Source: Stenogyne calaminthoides (Eukaryota > Streptophyta > Magnoliopsida > Lamiales > Lamiaceae). From it: 64,000 nucleotides of DNA. Under the pieces are notes generated by a model. That model had not been told where the DNA came from and searched no databases. It worked only from the letters and a program-made list of their open reading frames with translations. Of this stretch, positions 35,898 to 47,491 are shown in pieces. The stretch is from the NCBI GenBank assembly GCA_037126765.1, contig JBBCBC010000026.1:11768418-11832417 (forward strand). The letters run 5' to 3'. A program made the position numbers and the translations under genes. Position 1 is the first letter of the stretch. Every line of letters starts with the position of its first letter.

Positions 35898-35926
35898 ACA
35901 CGTGTATGGGGGGGGAATACACGTGT
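35898..35926 (-). repeat. U5-terminal hairpin with C-run loop
   Basis: ACACGTGTAT and ATACACGTGT form a perfect 10-bp inverted repeat around a run of eight to nine G (C-run on the element RNA), close to the PBS. Same structure as 13892-13920 in element A. Confidence 0.7.
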
Positions 35927-36465
35927 TCAGTGTTTTTAAAACTTTTTCTTACTGAGGTCAGCTTGGGTCAGATAATCCTGAAGATTAGGTCCTAAGAAGC
36001 ACAAGTCGCTCTGAGTCAAAGTCTACTGAGACAGTGATCCTGAGCTGCTTTCAGAAACCTCAGATAATCCCAACTGAGTCCTGAGTGTCGGAGATCCCGA
36101 GTTGCTTGGATCGAGATAACTAAATTCTTGAACCCTCGGAAGAAATACGTTCAGTTTGGTAACTATCTGTTCTAGCTACTCAGATGTGCAGAATGGTTGG
36201 CCCTTAGTTTATACTCGTTTTAAGCTTTGCTGAAAACCTTCCCTTTATGAAATAGTGATTAGGCTGTGATTCAATTATATGCAACTTCAGTGGATTGATT
36301 CCAACTGAATATCAATGAAAAGTATGCTTTCAAAATCAGGTCAATGCAACAATTAAGCACAGATAAGGAAAGCAAAATAACACAGCAATTTATAGTGGTT
36401 CAGAGACTCAAGCTCCTACATCCACTCTCTCTGATCCTCAGAGAAATTCACTAATCACTTCTGAG

Positions 36466-36675
36466 ATTTGTGACTACCTCGCGTAGTTTACTAACTCAAC
36501 TCGGCCCTGAGATTTCTGACTACTCCACGTAGTTTACTTACTCAACCCGACCTTGAGCTTTCTGACTACCTCCGTAGTTTACTTACTCAAACACAAACAA
36601 GCTTTCAGACTACCTCTGTAGCTTACAAACTTCTCCTCTAGAGTTTTCTGACTACTCCGCGTAGTTTACTAACTC
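36466..36675 (-). repeat. LTR array of ACTAC...GTAGT hairpin units
   Basis: Five units. The first unit here has the gap CTCGC where A has CTC, showing that the loop changes while the arms stay. Confidence 0.75.
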
Positions 36676-36978
36676 TTTACAACTCTTTCTCACCAACAAA
36701 CACACTCCAACTACCTTCTCAAGGGTTTGGGGTTTCTCGGTTGGTTTCCAACTAGGATGAGATATCCTTTACAATGAAGCACAATGCAAAAGGATAGGAT
36801 ATCTCGACTAAGCTTTGGATATGTCTATCAAGCTGGGCTTAGTTTTGTGAGCTCTCTTCCATATACAAGCACTTGGGAAATTCTAAGTTTTTCGAGTGCT
36901 TTAACTTTTCGAGAATAAGTTTGAGCTCTTGAGTCGCGTTTAAATTTCCCGTAACCTTACAATGTAGAGGGTCACCAG

Positions 36979-36986
36979 TATTTATA
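36979..36986 (-). promoter_or_regulatory. TATA box of element B 5' LTR
   Basis: The minus strand reads GCCTATAAATACTGG, as in all LTRs of this family. Confidence 0.6.
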
Positions 36987-37429
36987 GGCATTCACCAAGG
37001 TCACTTTTGAAAACTATCTGTTGGAGAGATAGCTTCGTGAGTTCCCTCTTATGGTGTGTGAGAAATGGCTATATTTAGGGTTTGAAACTCCCTAACACGT
37101 TTTAGGCAATAGCCTTTCATGTAGCCGGTCTTCACTTTTTGCAGTCTGGAACTTCGTACATCTGACATCTTTTTCAAATGACACATCCTTTGTCGATTAT
37201 CGATATGGTTTTCTTATTGTCTTCCTCTTTTTACTTTTGTCTCGGTTAAAAAGGTAGACACCTTCAACGGATCTTTTGGTTACAACTCTGAGTTGTTCTA
37301 ACCTTAACAACACTTCTGATTTAGTTCCTTTTGTCTGCATTTGAATGTCTTGGCAAGTATCTATTCTTCTAAGGAATCGCGATCTTCTCAGTATTGCATC
37401 CTTCAGATAGATATATTCAGTGCCTCGGA

Positions 37430-38060
37430 ACATTCAGGATTATCTTGAGCATTGATGCATTCTTGAGTCTTGATAATTCTTTGTGCCTTGATATTCTTGA
37501 TCTTGATCTTGATCTTGGTCTTGTCTTGAGTCTTACGAGTCTTGAGTCTTCGAGTCTTGGCGTCTTCTGAGTCTTTAGGCGTATCTTGGTGATTTACTAA
37601 ATCTGTATCTTTGAGTCTTGATTTTATTGATTTCATCTTGAGTCTTGATATCTCGATTTCTTCTTGAGTCTTGATTCTCGATTTCTCCTTTAGTCTTGAT
37701 TCTCGATTTCATCTTGAGTCTTGATTCTCGATTTCATATTGAGTCTTGATTCTCGATTTCATCTTAGTCTTGATTCTCGATTTCATCTTTGAGTCTTGGC
37801 GTCTTGTGAGTCTTGGTTTGTATCTTGGCCGATATCTTTGAATTTGTATCTTTGAGTCTTGATTTTATTCTTTCATCTTGAGTCTTGATATCTCGATTTC
37901 TTCTTGAGTCTTGATTCTCGGTTTCTCATTTGAGTCTTGATTCTCGATTTCATCTTGAGTCTTGATTCTCGATTTCATCTTTGAGTCTTGATTCTCGATT
38001 TCATCTTGAGTCTTGATTCTCGATTTCTGCTTTGAGTTCTTGAGTCTTGAACCTAATCTG
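37430..38060. repeat. expanded CTTGAGTCTTGATTCTCG tandem repeat in LTR
   Basis: Counterpart of 24780-25380. Units such as CATCTTGAGTCTTGATTCTC recur many times with one-base changes. Unit number differs slightly from the partner LTR, accounting for part of the 36-bp length difference. Confidence 0.8.
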
Positions 38061-38217
38061 ATCTATATCTGCTGATTATACATTTTGCAGATATCATCCT
38101 GAATACTCTAAAACTGAATCCTGACTCAACTATCAAGATCATTCTGAACATGTCATACTCAGGGATTTTGGGATCTAATCAAAATCATATATCTTTTATT
38201 AAATTCATCTCCCAACA

Positions 38218-38536
38218 GTAGGCGATATTTCCTCTTTAGTATAGGTTTCTTGAACCCTTTGGTATGATGTGAGTCAGCCAGTCGGAGTAGGTGTTTGATG
38301 ACGACACTCTCTTCTTCCAATCTATAAGCATCAGACATAATTCCATCTGCCGGTGCCGGAAGGCGAAATATTCTGTGCAGATCTACATTGGTGATTTCTA
38401 AATGCTCACCTTGCACCTCCGAGTACAAGACTCCCTCATGGTCTCTCAAATTGTACAAAAATTCGAGAGAGCCATCCAGAATGATTGAATCGGCACTCGC
38501 TGAACAGTAAGTTTTCAATCCATTGCGTCTCAAAAG
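38218..38536 (-). pseudogene. element C third-ORF fragment, inverted (first half)
   Basis: The minus strand encodes MRRNGLKTYCSAS, LDGSLEFLYNLRDHEG, ITNVDLHRIFRLP and ends at PILKRKYR, where element B is inserted. It continues at 23217. The same order of motifs occurs in the third ORF of H (LRACGLEQFCYR, ESLEFLRNL, VPYLKRKYR). It begins at about codon 50 of the H version, so the inverted piece lacks the true N-terminus. From about 38537 rightward the coding sense flips to plus. Confidence 0.75.
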
Positions 38537-38964
38537 CGAATGGAGTGAGGATGAAATGATTTCTTATGTTCTGGCTCATAAGAAAATCTTGTCGATGACA
38601 AGCGATTCTGGTCTTCTTGATGACGATGAGGAAATCATTTGTTAAACCGAAGAATCTGGCAAGAAGGGAACAACTAGGCAGAAGTGGAAAGTTGTTGTAA
38701 GGAAGCCAGAGAAAGGGATAACATTGAAAGAGCCTTCCCAACCAACTGCGAAGAGAACTCGATCAGCACCACTCGCTCCAGCAGTTGGTAAAGGAAAGCG
38801 GAAAAAAGCGGAAAAGCGGTGGATGAAGAGATTAAAGATGATATTCCACTCGTGATTGCCCCCAAAGGAACCGGGTCAAGCTTCAAAAAGTCTTCTTTGC
38901 TCAAGTAACTCCACTCAACCTCCGAAACTCTCCGGACACAAATGGTTGATCCTGACCCCCTTCC
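38537..38964 (+). pseudogene. element C third (env-like) ORF, middle part
   Basis: Plus-strand reading: MISYVLAHKKILSMTSDSG, DDDEEIIC, stop, then KWKVVVRKPEKGITLKEPS, RTRSAPLAPAVGKGKRKK and, in a shifted frame, DDIPLVIAPKGTGSSFKKSS. The composition (Lys/Ser/Pro-rich, basic) resembles the middle of other third ORFs. The frame is interrupted by element D at CTTCC (38960-38964) and resumes at 51465. Function unknown. Confidence 0.65.
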
Positions 38965-40659
38965 TGTTGGGAAAATCGGGGTGCCCGAATCTATTCAAGG
39001 TGATTATTTAAATACATATTTAAATTAAACAGTTAATTACAAACATGAATTAATTCTAAATCAATTCAACATAATAATAAACAACAAGCGTACACATAAT
39101 TCACGTAAATCCTAAACATGCGGAACTAGGAGTTACAGAATTACTAACCTCTTGAAGAATCAAACGGATGAATCAACCCAAGAGCCTTCCCAAATATATC
39201 CCCAAAGTCCACGAACGCTATCCGGTGGGAAGATTTCAACGAACGATTTTAATTGGAGAGAATTTAAATATTTTGCTACCACCTTTGTGGATTTCTAATA
39301 TTTCCAACACATGGAATTGCACTTGGGAATGAAGAGCTCATCCCCTATAAATAAGGAGGAGGGGGGCAAAAAATAGGGCTAGAAAAATAAGGAAGAAAAT
39401 CTTTTCTTGGTCTCCAAGAAATCTTGAATATATCTCCTATATTCTTTTCTCCTTAATTAAATTTTCCATAAAAATCTCTTTCCCCTCTTCTACCTATATT
39501 TTCTAAATCTACACTATAGAAGGAGTCAAGATTTGACTTCTTGAATTTATGGGATAATTATGTATTCCTACAATAATTATCTCTTTCCATAAAATATCTA
39601 CAAGAAAATAAAGACAATCTTTTCTTCCTTTAATAGACAAGATTTTCGAAAATTACACTTGGAAATATAGCAAGAATATTTTCTTCTCTCTCTCATTAAT
39701 TGGACTTTATTTTGGACTATTTGGGGGGCCTTTAGGAGAATTAAGATTGGACCTCCAATGGATTATGAAGCTTTAATATTTTGGGCCAAATATTATTCAA
39801 GTCCATTAATATTAATTTACTCCACTATAAAATTAATATTGAACTATCCATCTTAACCCATAATACGATTTCACATATAACATGGCTCCCGGTCATTATT
39901 TCCCGCGTTTAAGATTATCTTAGTCCATTAATTAATTAAGCCACTGAACAAGCTTTATATTAATTAATATATTTATCCTTGGAGTAAAGACAGCTCAACA
40001 TTATTATTCTTGCCGGAAATAAATTTCCACTTGCAAGATTTGACATGATAAAGGATATGAGCCCACCAAGGGGAGAAATCAAGCAAGACGTACTTGCACG
40101 CGATTCTCCGTATTAAATGTCAACAATCGTCATGTAATTAATAATATTGCCCAAGATATAAGGTATCGAATCGCATTGACTCTCTTCCCATCATAAGTCA
40201 AAGCAATAGTTATTAATTTCACACGATCCAATTTAAGGGACGGAGATTAAGAAACAACACACCACTGAGGTCTAATTCTTGTATATTCAGTACCGAAGAA
40301 TTTGTCCTCCTTTAGGTCCTCATTCAGCGCACCTAAATGTGCTAGTGTGATCCCTTGGTCAAGACAGACCAATCTGGATCTCACACTTCAACCGTTCATG
40401 ATGGTTCGTCCATTTCCATCTGAGTTGTGAATTTGTACTTAATTACGAGGGATGTTAATTTGATCTCCAGTGATCGGGTATCACCAAATTAACTACAATG
40501 TAATACGTACTGTCTTATTGAACTGGTTTGCAATAAACATATATAACATTCATTCATAATTAATGCAACAGTGATTAAATAATTTATTTCAGTAAATAAA
40601 TAAGAAACTTCAGTTTGGTTATACAAAGTAAAAGCATACTTTTCAGTGTAACCCCAACA
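38965..40659 (-). repeat. element D 3' LTR
   Basis: 1,695 bp, nearly identical by eye to 49771-51459. It includes TCTCTCTCATTAATTGG and CCCTATAAATAAGG text. No ORF. Confidence 0.9.
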
Positions 40660-40780
40660 ATCTCCCACTTATACTCAAAGTCTGCTTTTAAGTATACTAC
40701 AATATGTCTCGTGTTCTATGTGACATCTAATGTCACCCTACACGAACCTAATAATATTTCTCCCACTTATACTCAAAGCA
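40660..40780 (-). other. element D polypurine tract, duplicated
   Basis: The minus strand reads AGTATAAGTGGGAGAT beside the LTR at 40660-40675. A second copy of TCTCCCACTTATACTCAAAG (plus strand) lies at about 40759-40778, overlapping the end of pol. The first is in the right place to prime plus-strand synthesis. Confidence 0.7.
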
Positions 40781-43700
40781 GATTGGCAACGTCCTTGACA
40801 CCCACTCCTTCCACATGTCTCTCGAATGTACTCTGAGGCAGACCCTTTGTGAATGGATTTGCTAGGTTATCTTCCGATGCAATCTTAGCCACCTCAATGT
40901 CTCCTCTCTTAACGATTTCTCGTATGAGATGGTATTTTCTTTCAATGTGTTTGCTGGCTTTGTGGGCTCTCGGTTCCCTTGAATTTGCAACTGCTCCTGC
41001 GTTATCACAGTAGACAGTGATTTTGCTGGGCAAATTCGGGACCACGTCCAAGTCCACCAAGAAGTTCTTGAGCCAAACCGCTTCCTTCGCTGCTTAACAA
41101 GCAGCGACGTACTCGGCTTCCATGGTAGAATCAGCGATGCATTTCTGCTTTACGCTTCTCCATGTCATGGCTCCTCCCCCCATGCAGAACACACTACCCG
41201 AGGTAGACTTTCTGGAGTCAATGTCTGATTGGAAATCCGAGTCCATGTAACTGATGGGGATCAGATTGTCTGACTTGTAAACCAACATTCTATCCCGTGT
41301 CCTTTTCAGGTACTTCAGAATGTTCTTTACTGCGGTCCAATGCTCTTTCCCAGGGTTACTTTGATATCTTGCCACCATGCCTACGGCAAAGCAGATATCC
41401 GGTCTCGTACACAGCATTACATACATGAGGCTTCCCACAGCCGAAGCATAAGGGATTCCCTTCATGTCATCTATCTCTTTTGTGTCTTGGGACACATCTC
41501 TTTGGATAGACGGATTCTGTGTCTGCAGTGCACAAAGCCTTTCTTGGAATCCTGCATGCTGAAGCGCTTCAAAATAGTATCTATGTATGAGGCTTGCGAA
41601 AGCCCAATCATTCTTTTCCTGCGATCTCGAGTGATCTTGATCCCTAGGATGTGACCGGCTTCCCCTAAGTCCTTCATATCGAACTGTTTTGACAGCCATG
41701 TCCTTACGTCTGATAACACCTTTACATCGTTTCCGATGAGCAGAATGTCGTCCACGTATAGTACCAAAAATACCAATGCAGTTCCATCACGCTTTTTATA
41801 GACACAACTTTCAAATTCGTTTTGATCTAATCCGTAGGATGTTATAACTTGATCAAAACACTGATTCCAAGCTCGGGATGCTTGCTTCCATAAATGGACT
41901 TCCTGAACTTGCAAACCAGATGCTCTTGGCCTTTCTCAATGAAGCCTTCGTGTTGTTCCATATAGATTTCTTCGTCAAGATTTCCATTTATGAAAGTTGT
42001 CTTGACGTCCATTTGCCAGATCTCAAAATCTAGATGCGCAGCAATCGATAAGAGAATGAGAATGGACTTGAGCATGGCTACGGGCGATAAGGTTTCCTCA
42101 CAATCAATCCCTTCTTTCTGAGTGTAACCTTTCGCCACAAGTCTTGCTTTGAAGGTTTCAACCCTTCCGTCCGGTCCCCTTTTTCTCTTGTATACCCACT
42201 TGCATCCGATGGGTTTTACCCCATCAAGTGGTTCGACTAGCTCCCACACCTTGTTGTGATCCATTGAACCCATCTCGGCTTCCATTGCTGTTTACCAAGA
42301 TTGAGCATCTTTGTCTTGGATCGCCTCGTTGTAGGACCATGGATTTGATTCTTCTGCGGAGATCAAGTCCGAAGACTCTCCGATCCCCAAGAATCTCTCG
42401 GGTTGTCTGATAACCCTCCTACTACGACGAGGTTCTGGTTGTGTAGGTGTGACGTTTGGTATATCATTTTGTACAGTTGGCAACGGAGTTGGCCCCCTAA
42501 GTTCTTCTAAGGTAATTTCAATTCTAAGCTTTAGACTGTTCATATAGTCTTCTTCCAAAAATCTAAAGTGAGTACTGATTACCACCTTTTGATCTTCGGG
42601 ACCATAGAACATGAATCCTTTAGTTCCTTCAGGGTATCCTACGAACATCCTTAATTCCGAACGTGCATCCAATTTACCGGCTTTCTTGTGTAGCACGTAT
42701 GCCGGACACCCCCAAATCCTGATGTGTCTGAAACTGGGCTTGCGCCCCGTCCATAATTCTCTCGGGGTTTTAGGTACCGATTTGGATGACACTAGGTTTA
42801 GAATATAAGCCGATGTTTCTATTGCGTAACCCCAGAACAATTTTGGTAAATCCGCATAACTCATCATTGACCTTACCATTTCTAAAAGCGTTATATTCCT
42901 ATGTTCTGCAACCCCGTTTTGTTGAGGGGTACCGGGTGCAGTCAACTGGGATGCGATCCCCACTTCCGATAGGTAGTTCAGAAATTCATCGCTGAGGTAT
43001 TCGCCTCCACGATCAGATCATAAAAACTTGATACTTTTTCCCATATGATTCTCTGCTTGAGCCTTAAATTCTTTGAATTTATCAAAGGTCTCAGATTTAT
43101 GCTTCATTAGGAAAATGTATCCGTAGCGTGAGTAATCATCGATAAAAGTAACGAAATACTCGTAGCCACCTCTAGCTTTAATTTGCATTGGACCACACAC
43201 ATCGGTGTGAACGATTTCTAACACTTCTTTAGCTCTAAGCCCCTTGGCTTCATATGCCCTCTTGGTCATTTTACCTTCCAAGCACGATTCGCAAGTCGGA
43301 AATGGCTCAATTTGGAGAGACCCCAAAGAACAATCTTTCACCAACCTTTGAATCCTTTTCGGGTTAATATGACATAATCTTAGGTGCCAAAGAAGTGTCT
43401 CGTTCACGTCAGTCGAGCGCTTTCGTTTACAAGAAATAGTAGATGTGTTATAGGATGCATTTTGTGAGTGATGTGCACAGTTAATAATATAGAGATTGTT
43501 CCTCAAAGTTCCACAACAGATAATCACATCGTTACGAAAAATAGTAGCATCTTTATTAAAATGAACAGAATATCCATCGATAAACAGTTTAGAAATAGAA
43601 ATAAGGTTTTTCCGAAAAATAGGAACATAAAGAACATCTCTTAAAATTAACGTCTTGTCTCCAAAGGACAGGTGCACTTCTCCCACTGCTTTAGCTGCCA

Positions 43701-43826
43701 CTCTCGTAGCATCGCCTAACATGATGAGGATCTCACTCTCACTTAGTCACGGGGTCTGCTTGAAACCCTGCAATGTGAAACATACATGATCAGTGGATCC
43801 CGTATCCAATACCCACGAATGGGTAC
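40773..43826 (-). pseudogene. element D pol: protease, integrase, RT, RNase H
   Basis: Protease motif HSWVLDTGSTDHVC is at about 43826-43785, a stop follows near 43738, and a long open frame runs from 43722. Integrase: WHLRLCHINP and CESCLEGK zinc site, HTDVCGP and FIDDYSRYGY core, TGA near 43018 where CGA is expected, then TPQQNGVAEHRN. TAA near 42292 precedes RT (ARLVAKGYTQ, IWQMDVKTTF, VLYVDDILLIG). RT changes frame near 41880 and 41600. RNase H (YMDSDFQSDID, STMEAEYVAAC) has a TAA at 41094, then YCDNAGAVANS to the end. Replication and integration enzymes, now inactive. Solo LTR G separates it from gag just upstream of protease. Confidence 0.85.
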
Positions 43827-44380
43827 TGTTGGGAGATGAATTTAATAAATATGATTTTGATTATATCCCAAAGCCCCTGAGTATGACATGATCAGAATGA
43901 TCTTGATAGTTGAGTCAGGATTCAGTTTTAGAATATTCAGGATGTTATCTGCAAAATGTATAGTCAGCAGATATAGTTCAGGATAGGTTCTGAAGACTCA
44001 GTGTGAAACTGAGATACTGAAGACTCAGTAGGATACTGAGGAACTGAAGACTCAGAACGAAGACTCAGTATATCAGTCAGTATAAACTATAAAGACTCAG
44101 AAGACTCTGAAGACTCAGAAGACCCTGAAGACTCAGAAGACTCTGAAGACGCAAGACTGAAGACTGAGAACTGAAGATCAAAAATACTGAAGGCACAGTA
44201 ATTACTGAAGACTCAGTAATGTACTGAATGCTCAGTATAAACCTGAATGTTCCAAGGCACTGAATATATCTATCTGAAGGATGCAATACTGAGAAGATCG
44301 CGATTCCTTAGAAAACAGATATTTGCCAAAACATTCAAATGCAGACAAAAGGAACTAAGTCAGAAGTGTTGTTAAGGTTA

Positions 44381-46059
44381 TGATGGTCCCAGTTTGAATG
44401 TCAAAAAACCCATTTGCGCGTGCGGAAGCAAACATTTTCATGTCGATGCATATAAAGCAGGGGTGAGGGCAGAGTGATTACAGATTTTTCTCTTTTAAGC
44501 TCATGTGTGTTGTGTTTTGCTTATAATCGAATGCATATGACAAGTAAACATAAAGCAGTAAACAACACACGATTTTATAGTGGTTCGGAGTCCAACTCCT
44601 ACATCCACTCTTCCCTATCATCAGGGGCACCTACTTAACCAACTGGACTTAGTTTAACGTGTTAGTCCAACACCCAACAGATGTTTACCGAGTTCACACT
44701 CAAACGGGACTTATCACCCTCACGGGATTTCCTACCCTCCCTTTCGGGATTGCTAGATGTTTACCGAGTTCTCACTTAACCTACAAACTTAACCGACTCT
44801 TGGGTTTGGGTATAAGATTGTTTGGTTTCCAACTAGGTTGAGATTTTCCCTTACATTTGTTTAGCCTCAATGCTAAGGTTGGGAAAATCTCTCTAAGCTT
44901 AGGATATGGCATTTGTGCTTAGATCTAGGGTAGAACACTTTTGGATATATGTGTGTATTTCTTGCTCTGTGTTCTATTGTGGAGATGTTAGATGATTTGG
45001 CTCTGTAGCTTCAATGGTGTTTTTCACACACTTCCTCACATTTCCACACCGAATAATGAAGGAAGAACTTGTATTTATAGTGTGGATTTGAATGTTACCG
45101 TTGGATGGAGTCACATTCAAATCCATACTATTCTGTAGCTTTTTGCAGCTTTTCCAGGCTGGTTGTCTTCCTCTCGTTGGTCCACGTCAGCTGATTCTAA
45201 CGGCTATATTCCTCAGATTCCTCGCTTTGGAATCATTCAGGATTCTCTGAGTCTCAGTGTCTTCAGTTCCATCTGAGCCTTCAGATCTGTCTGAGCCTTC
45301 AGGTCATATCTGAGCCTTCAGCTAACTTCTCTTCAGTGGACCTTGTCTGATCAGGCATACTGACACTCAGGCTGACTGAGTTCAGTTCTTCTATCTTCAG
45401 ACAATCTGACCCTCAGGTCACTAGCACTCAGGCTAACTGATCATCAGCAGCGTTCTGATTCTCAGTGAATATGACTTCAGATGACTTCTTTTCTGATCTG
45501 GTATGCAGATTTGTGGTTCTGATATCTGATTTCTTCTCGCCTGATCTGATCAGCTCACATGATCAGATCAGTATAGCATCAGGTCAGCATATCAGTGTAT
45601 CTGCATCAGATTAGTACATCAGGTTAGCATATTAGGTTAGCATATCAGTTTAGCACATCTGATCTCAATCACGTCTGATCTTGATCATCTGCTCATCTTC
45701 ATATCTGATCTCGATCACGTCTGATCTCGATCAGTCTCATCTGCTCCTCTTCTGATCTGCAACTTTCTCTTCTGCTCTTCTGATCATCATATCAGCTCGT
45801 CTGTTCTGGTCATCTGATCAGGTCATCTGGTCATCTGATCAGCTGGCTTAGCTTTTCTTCTCTTCTGATTTTGCTCAGCTCATCAGTTAACTCCGGAACT
45901 CATCTTACTCATCTGATCTCGATCATCTACATATGATTTCATGAGTTCCCCCTCAATTTGTTCTCTCGTTCCCCCTCAACTTGTTATCTGTAAATCAGCT
46001 TCAAAAACACAAGTTGATAATGTTTTGGCATAATTCATCAAAACTAAAATATCCCAACA
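44381..46059 (-). mobile_element. solo LTR E (same family as F)
   Basis: 1,679 bp, TGATGGTCCCAG...ATATCCCAACA, flanked by exact GGTTA duplications (44376-44380, 46060-46064). It aligns with solo LTR F over its whole length. The TATA box at 45072-45079 reads TATAAATA on the minus strand. Inside are two GAGGGGGAAC polypurine motifs (minus) near 45952-45985 and long runs of CTGATCTCGATCA-like simple repeat at 45280-45910. No coding part. Confidence 0.9.
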
Positions 46060-46376
46060 GGTTATATCAAACTCAGAGTTTGTAACCAAAAGAGCCGTTG
46101 AAGGTGTCTACCTTTAACTGGAGACAAAAGTCAAAAAGAGGAAGACAACACTGTACCATACTGACACTGACAGTGACAGGTCGAGAAAAAAGATGTCAGA
46201 TGTACAAAAGTTCCAGACTGCAAAAAGTGAAGACCGGCTACATGAAAGGCTATTGCCTAAAACGTGTTAGGGAGTTTCAAACCCTAAAATATAGCCGTTT
46301 CTCACACACCATAAGAGGGAACTCACGAAGCTATCTCTCCAACAGATAGTTTTCAAGAGTGACCTTGGTGTATGCC

Positions 46377-46384
46377 TATAAATA
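46377..46384 (+). promoter_or_regulatory. TATA box of solo LTR G
   Basis: GCCTATAAATACTGG, identical to the box in A and B. A solo LTR could still start transcription here, reading plus through the hairpin array and on into antisense gag of element D. Confidence 0.5.
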
Positions 46385-46690
46385 CTGGTGACCCTCTACA
46401 TTGTAAGGTTACGGGAAATTTATACGCAACTCAAGAGCTCAAACTTATTCTTGCAAAAGTTAAAGCACTCGAAAAACTTAGAATTTCCCAAGTGCTTCTA
46501 TATTGAAGAGAGATCACTATACTAAGCCTAGCTTGATAAGATTTATCCAAAGCTTAGTCGAGATATCCTAACCCTTTGCATTGTGCATCATTGTAAAGGA
46601 TATCTCATCCTAGTTGGAAACCAACCGAGAAACCCCAAACCCTTGAGAAGGTAGTTGGAGTGTGTTTGTTGGTGAGTAGAGTTGTAAAGA

Positions 46691-46890
46691 GTTAGTAAAC
46701 TACGGCGGAGTAGTCGAAAAACTCTAGAGGAGAAGTTAGTAAGCTCTGAGGTAGTCCTAAAACTTGTGAGTGTTTGAGTAAGTAAACTACGGAGGTAGTC
46801 GAAAAAACTCAAGGTCGGGTTGAGTAAGTAAACTCGTGGAGTAGTCGAAAAACTTCGTACGAGTTGAGTAAGTAAACTACGAGGTAGTCA
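46691..46890 (+). repeat. LTR array of ACTAC...GTAGT hairpin units
   Basis: Same array seen on the sense strand: units such as AGTAAACTACGGAGGTAGTC. Gaps read GGCG, GGAG, GAG and so on. Some units here have lost one arm (CTCGTGGAGTAG, CTCTGAGGTAGT). Confidence 0.7.
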
Positions 46891-47491
46891 GAAAGCTCAG
46901 AAGTGATTAGTGAATTTCTCTGAAGAGTCAGGGAGAGTGGACGTAGGAGCTTAAGTCTCTGAACCACTATAATTGTTGTGTTCTTTATTGCTTTCCTTAT
47001 CTGTGCTTAACTGTTGCATTGACTTGATTTTGAAAGCATATTTTTCACTGATATTCAGTTGGAATCAATCCACTGAAGCTGCATGTAAATTGAATCACAG
47101 CCTAATCACTATTTCATAAAGGGAAGGTTTTCAGCAAAGCTTAAAACGAGTATAAACTAAAGGGCCAACCATTCCGCACAACTGAGTAGCTATAACAGAT
47201 AGTTACCAAACTGAACTCTCTTCTGAGGATTCAGTAAGTTAGTTATCTGATCCAAGCATCTCAGGATCTCGACACTCGGGGACTCGATTGGCATTATCGA
47301 GGTATATCTGGCGGCTTCGGGATCACCGTCTCGATGAGACTTTGACTCGAGAAGCGATCTGTGCTTCTCGAACCTAATCTTGAGGATTATCGACCCAAAA
47401 GTGACCTCGATGAAAAAAAGTTTTAAAACCTTTGAACCGTGTATTCCCCCATACACGTGTAAGACTCGTTTTCACCGGGACCAACAGGTAG

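Larger units (their letters stand above)
23218..38217 (-). mobile_element. Ty1/copia SIRE-type element B
   Basis: 15.0-kb element with 2.3-kb LTRs (TGTTGG...CCAACA), inserted in the inverted third-ORF piece of element C. The flanks are ATAGG and GTAGG, a 5-bp duplication with one mismatch; the target protein frame joins across the site. It is the most complete third-ORF element here: gag with zinc knuckle and long tail, protease, integrase, RT, RNase H, spacer, third ORF, repeated PPTs. It still has many frameshifts in gag-pol and lacks about 325 bp of integrase C-terminus/RT linker that A retains. Same family as A and solo LTR G. Confidence 0.9.
35872..38217 (-). repeat. element B 5' LTR
   Basis: 2,346 bp, TGTTGGTCTGG...CTCCCAACA. 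TATA box at 36979-36986 on the minus strand. Against the 3' LTR, differences cluster at CAG/CTG: for example TCAGAGATCCTGAG there reads TCGGAGATCCCGAG here. Confidence 0.9.
43827..47486 (+). mobile_element. solo LTR G (family of A and B), split by solo LTR E
   Basis: It starts TGTTGGGAGATG and ends CGGGACCAACA, the reverse complement of the A/B LTRs, so it points plus. Flanks are GGTAC and GGTAG, a duplication with one mismatch. Without E it is about 1.98 kb, matching the LTRs of A. No internal region or second LTR is present: a solo LTR from recombination. Joining the flanks restores the reading of element D from gag into protease without a shift, which supports the call. Confidence 0.85.

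Noticed and set aside
44659..44841. Small ORFs in solo LTRs E and F (also 61537-61795)
   Set aside because: They fall in LTR repeats, differ between the two LTRs and arise from the 76-bp duplication.
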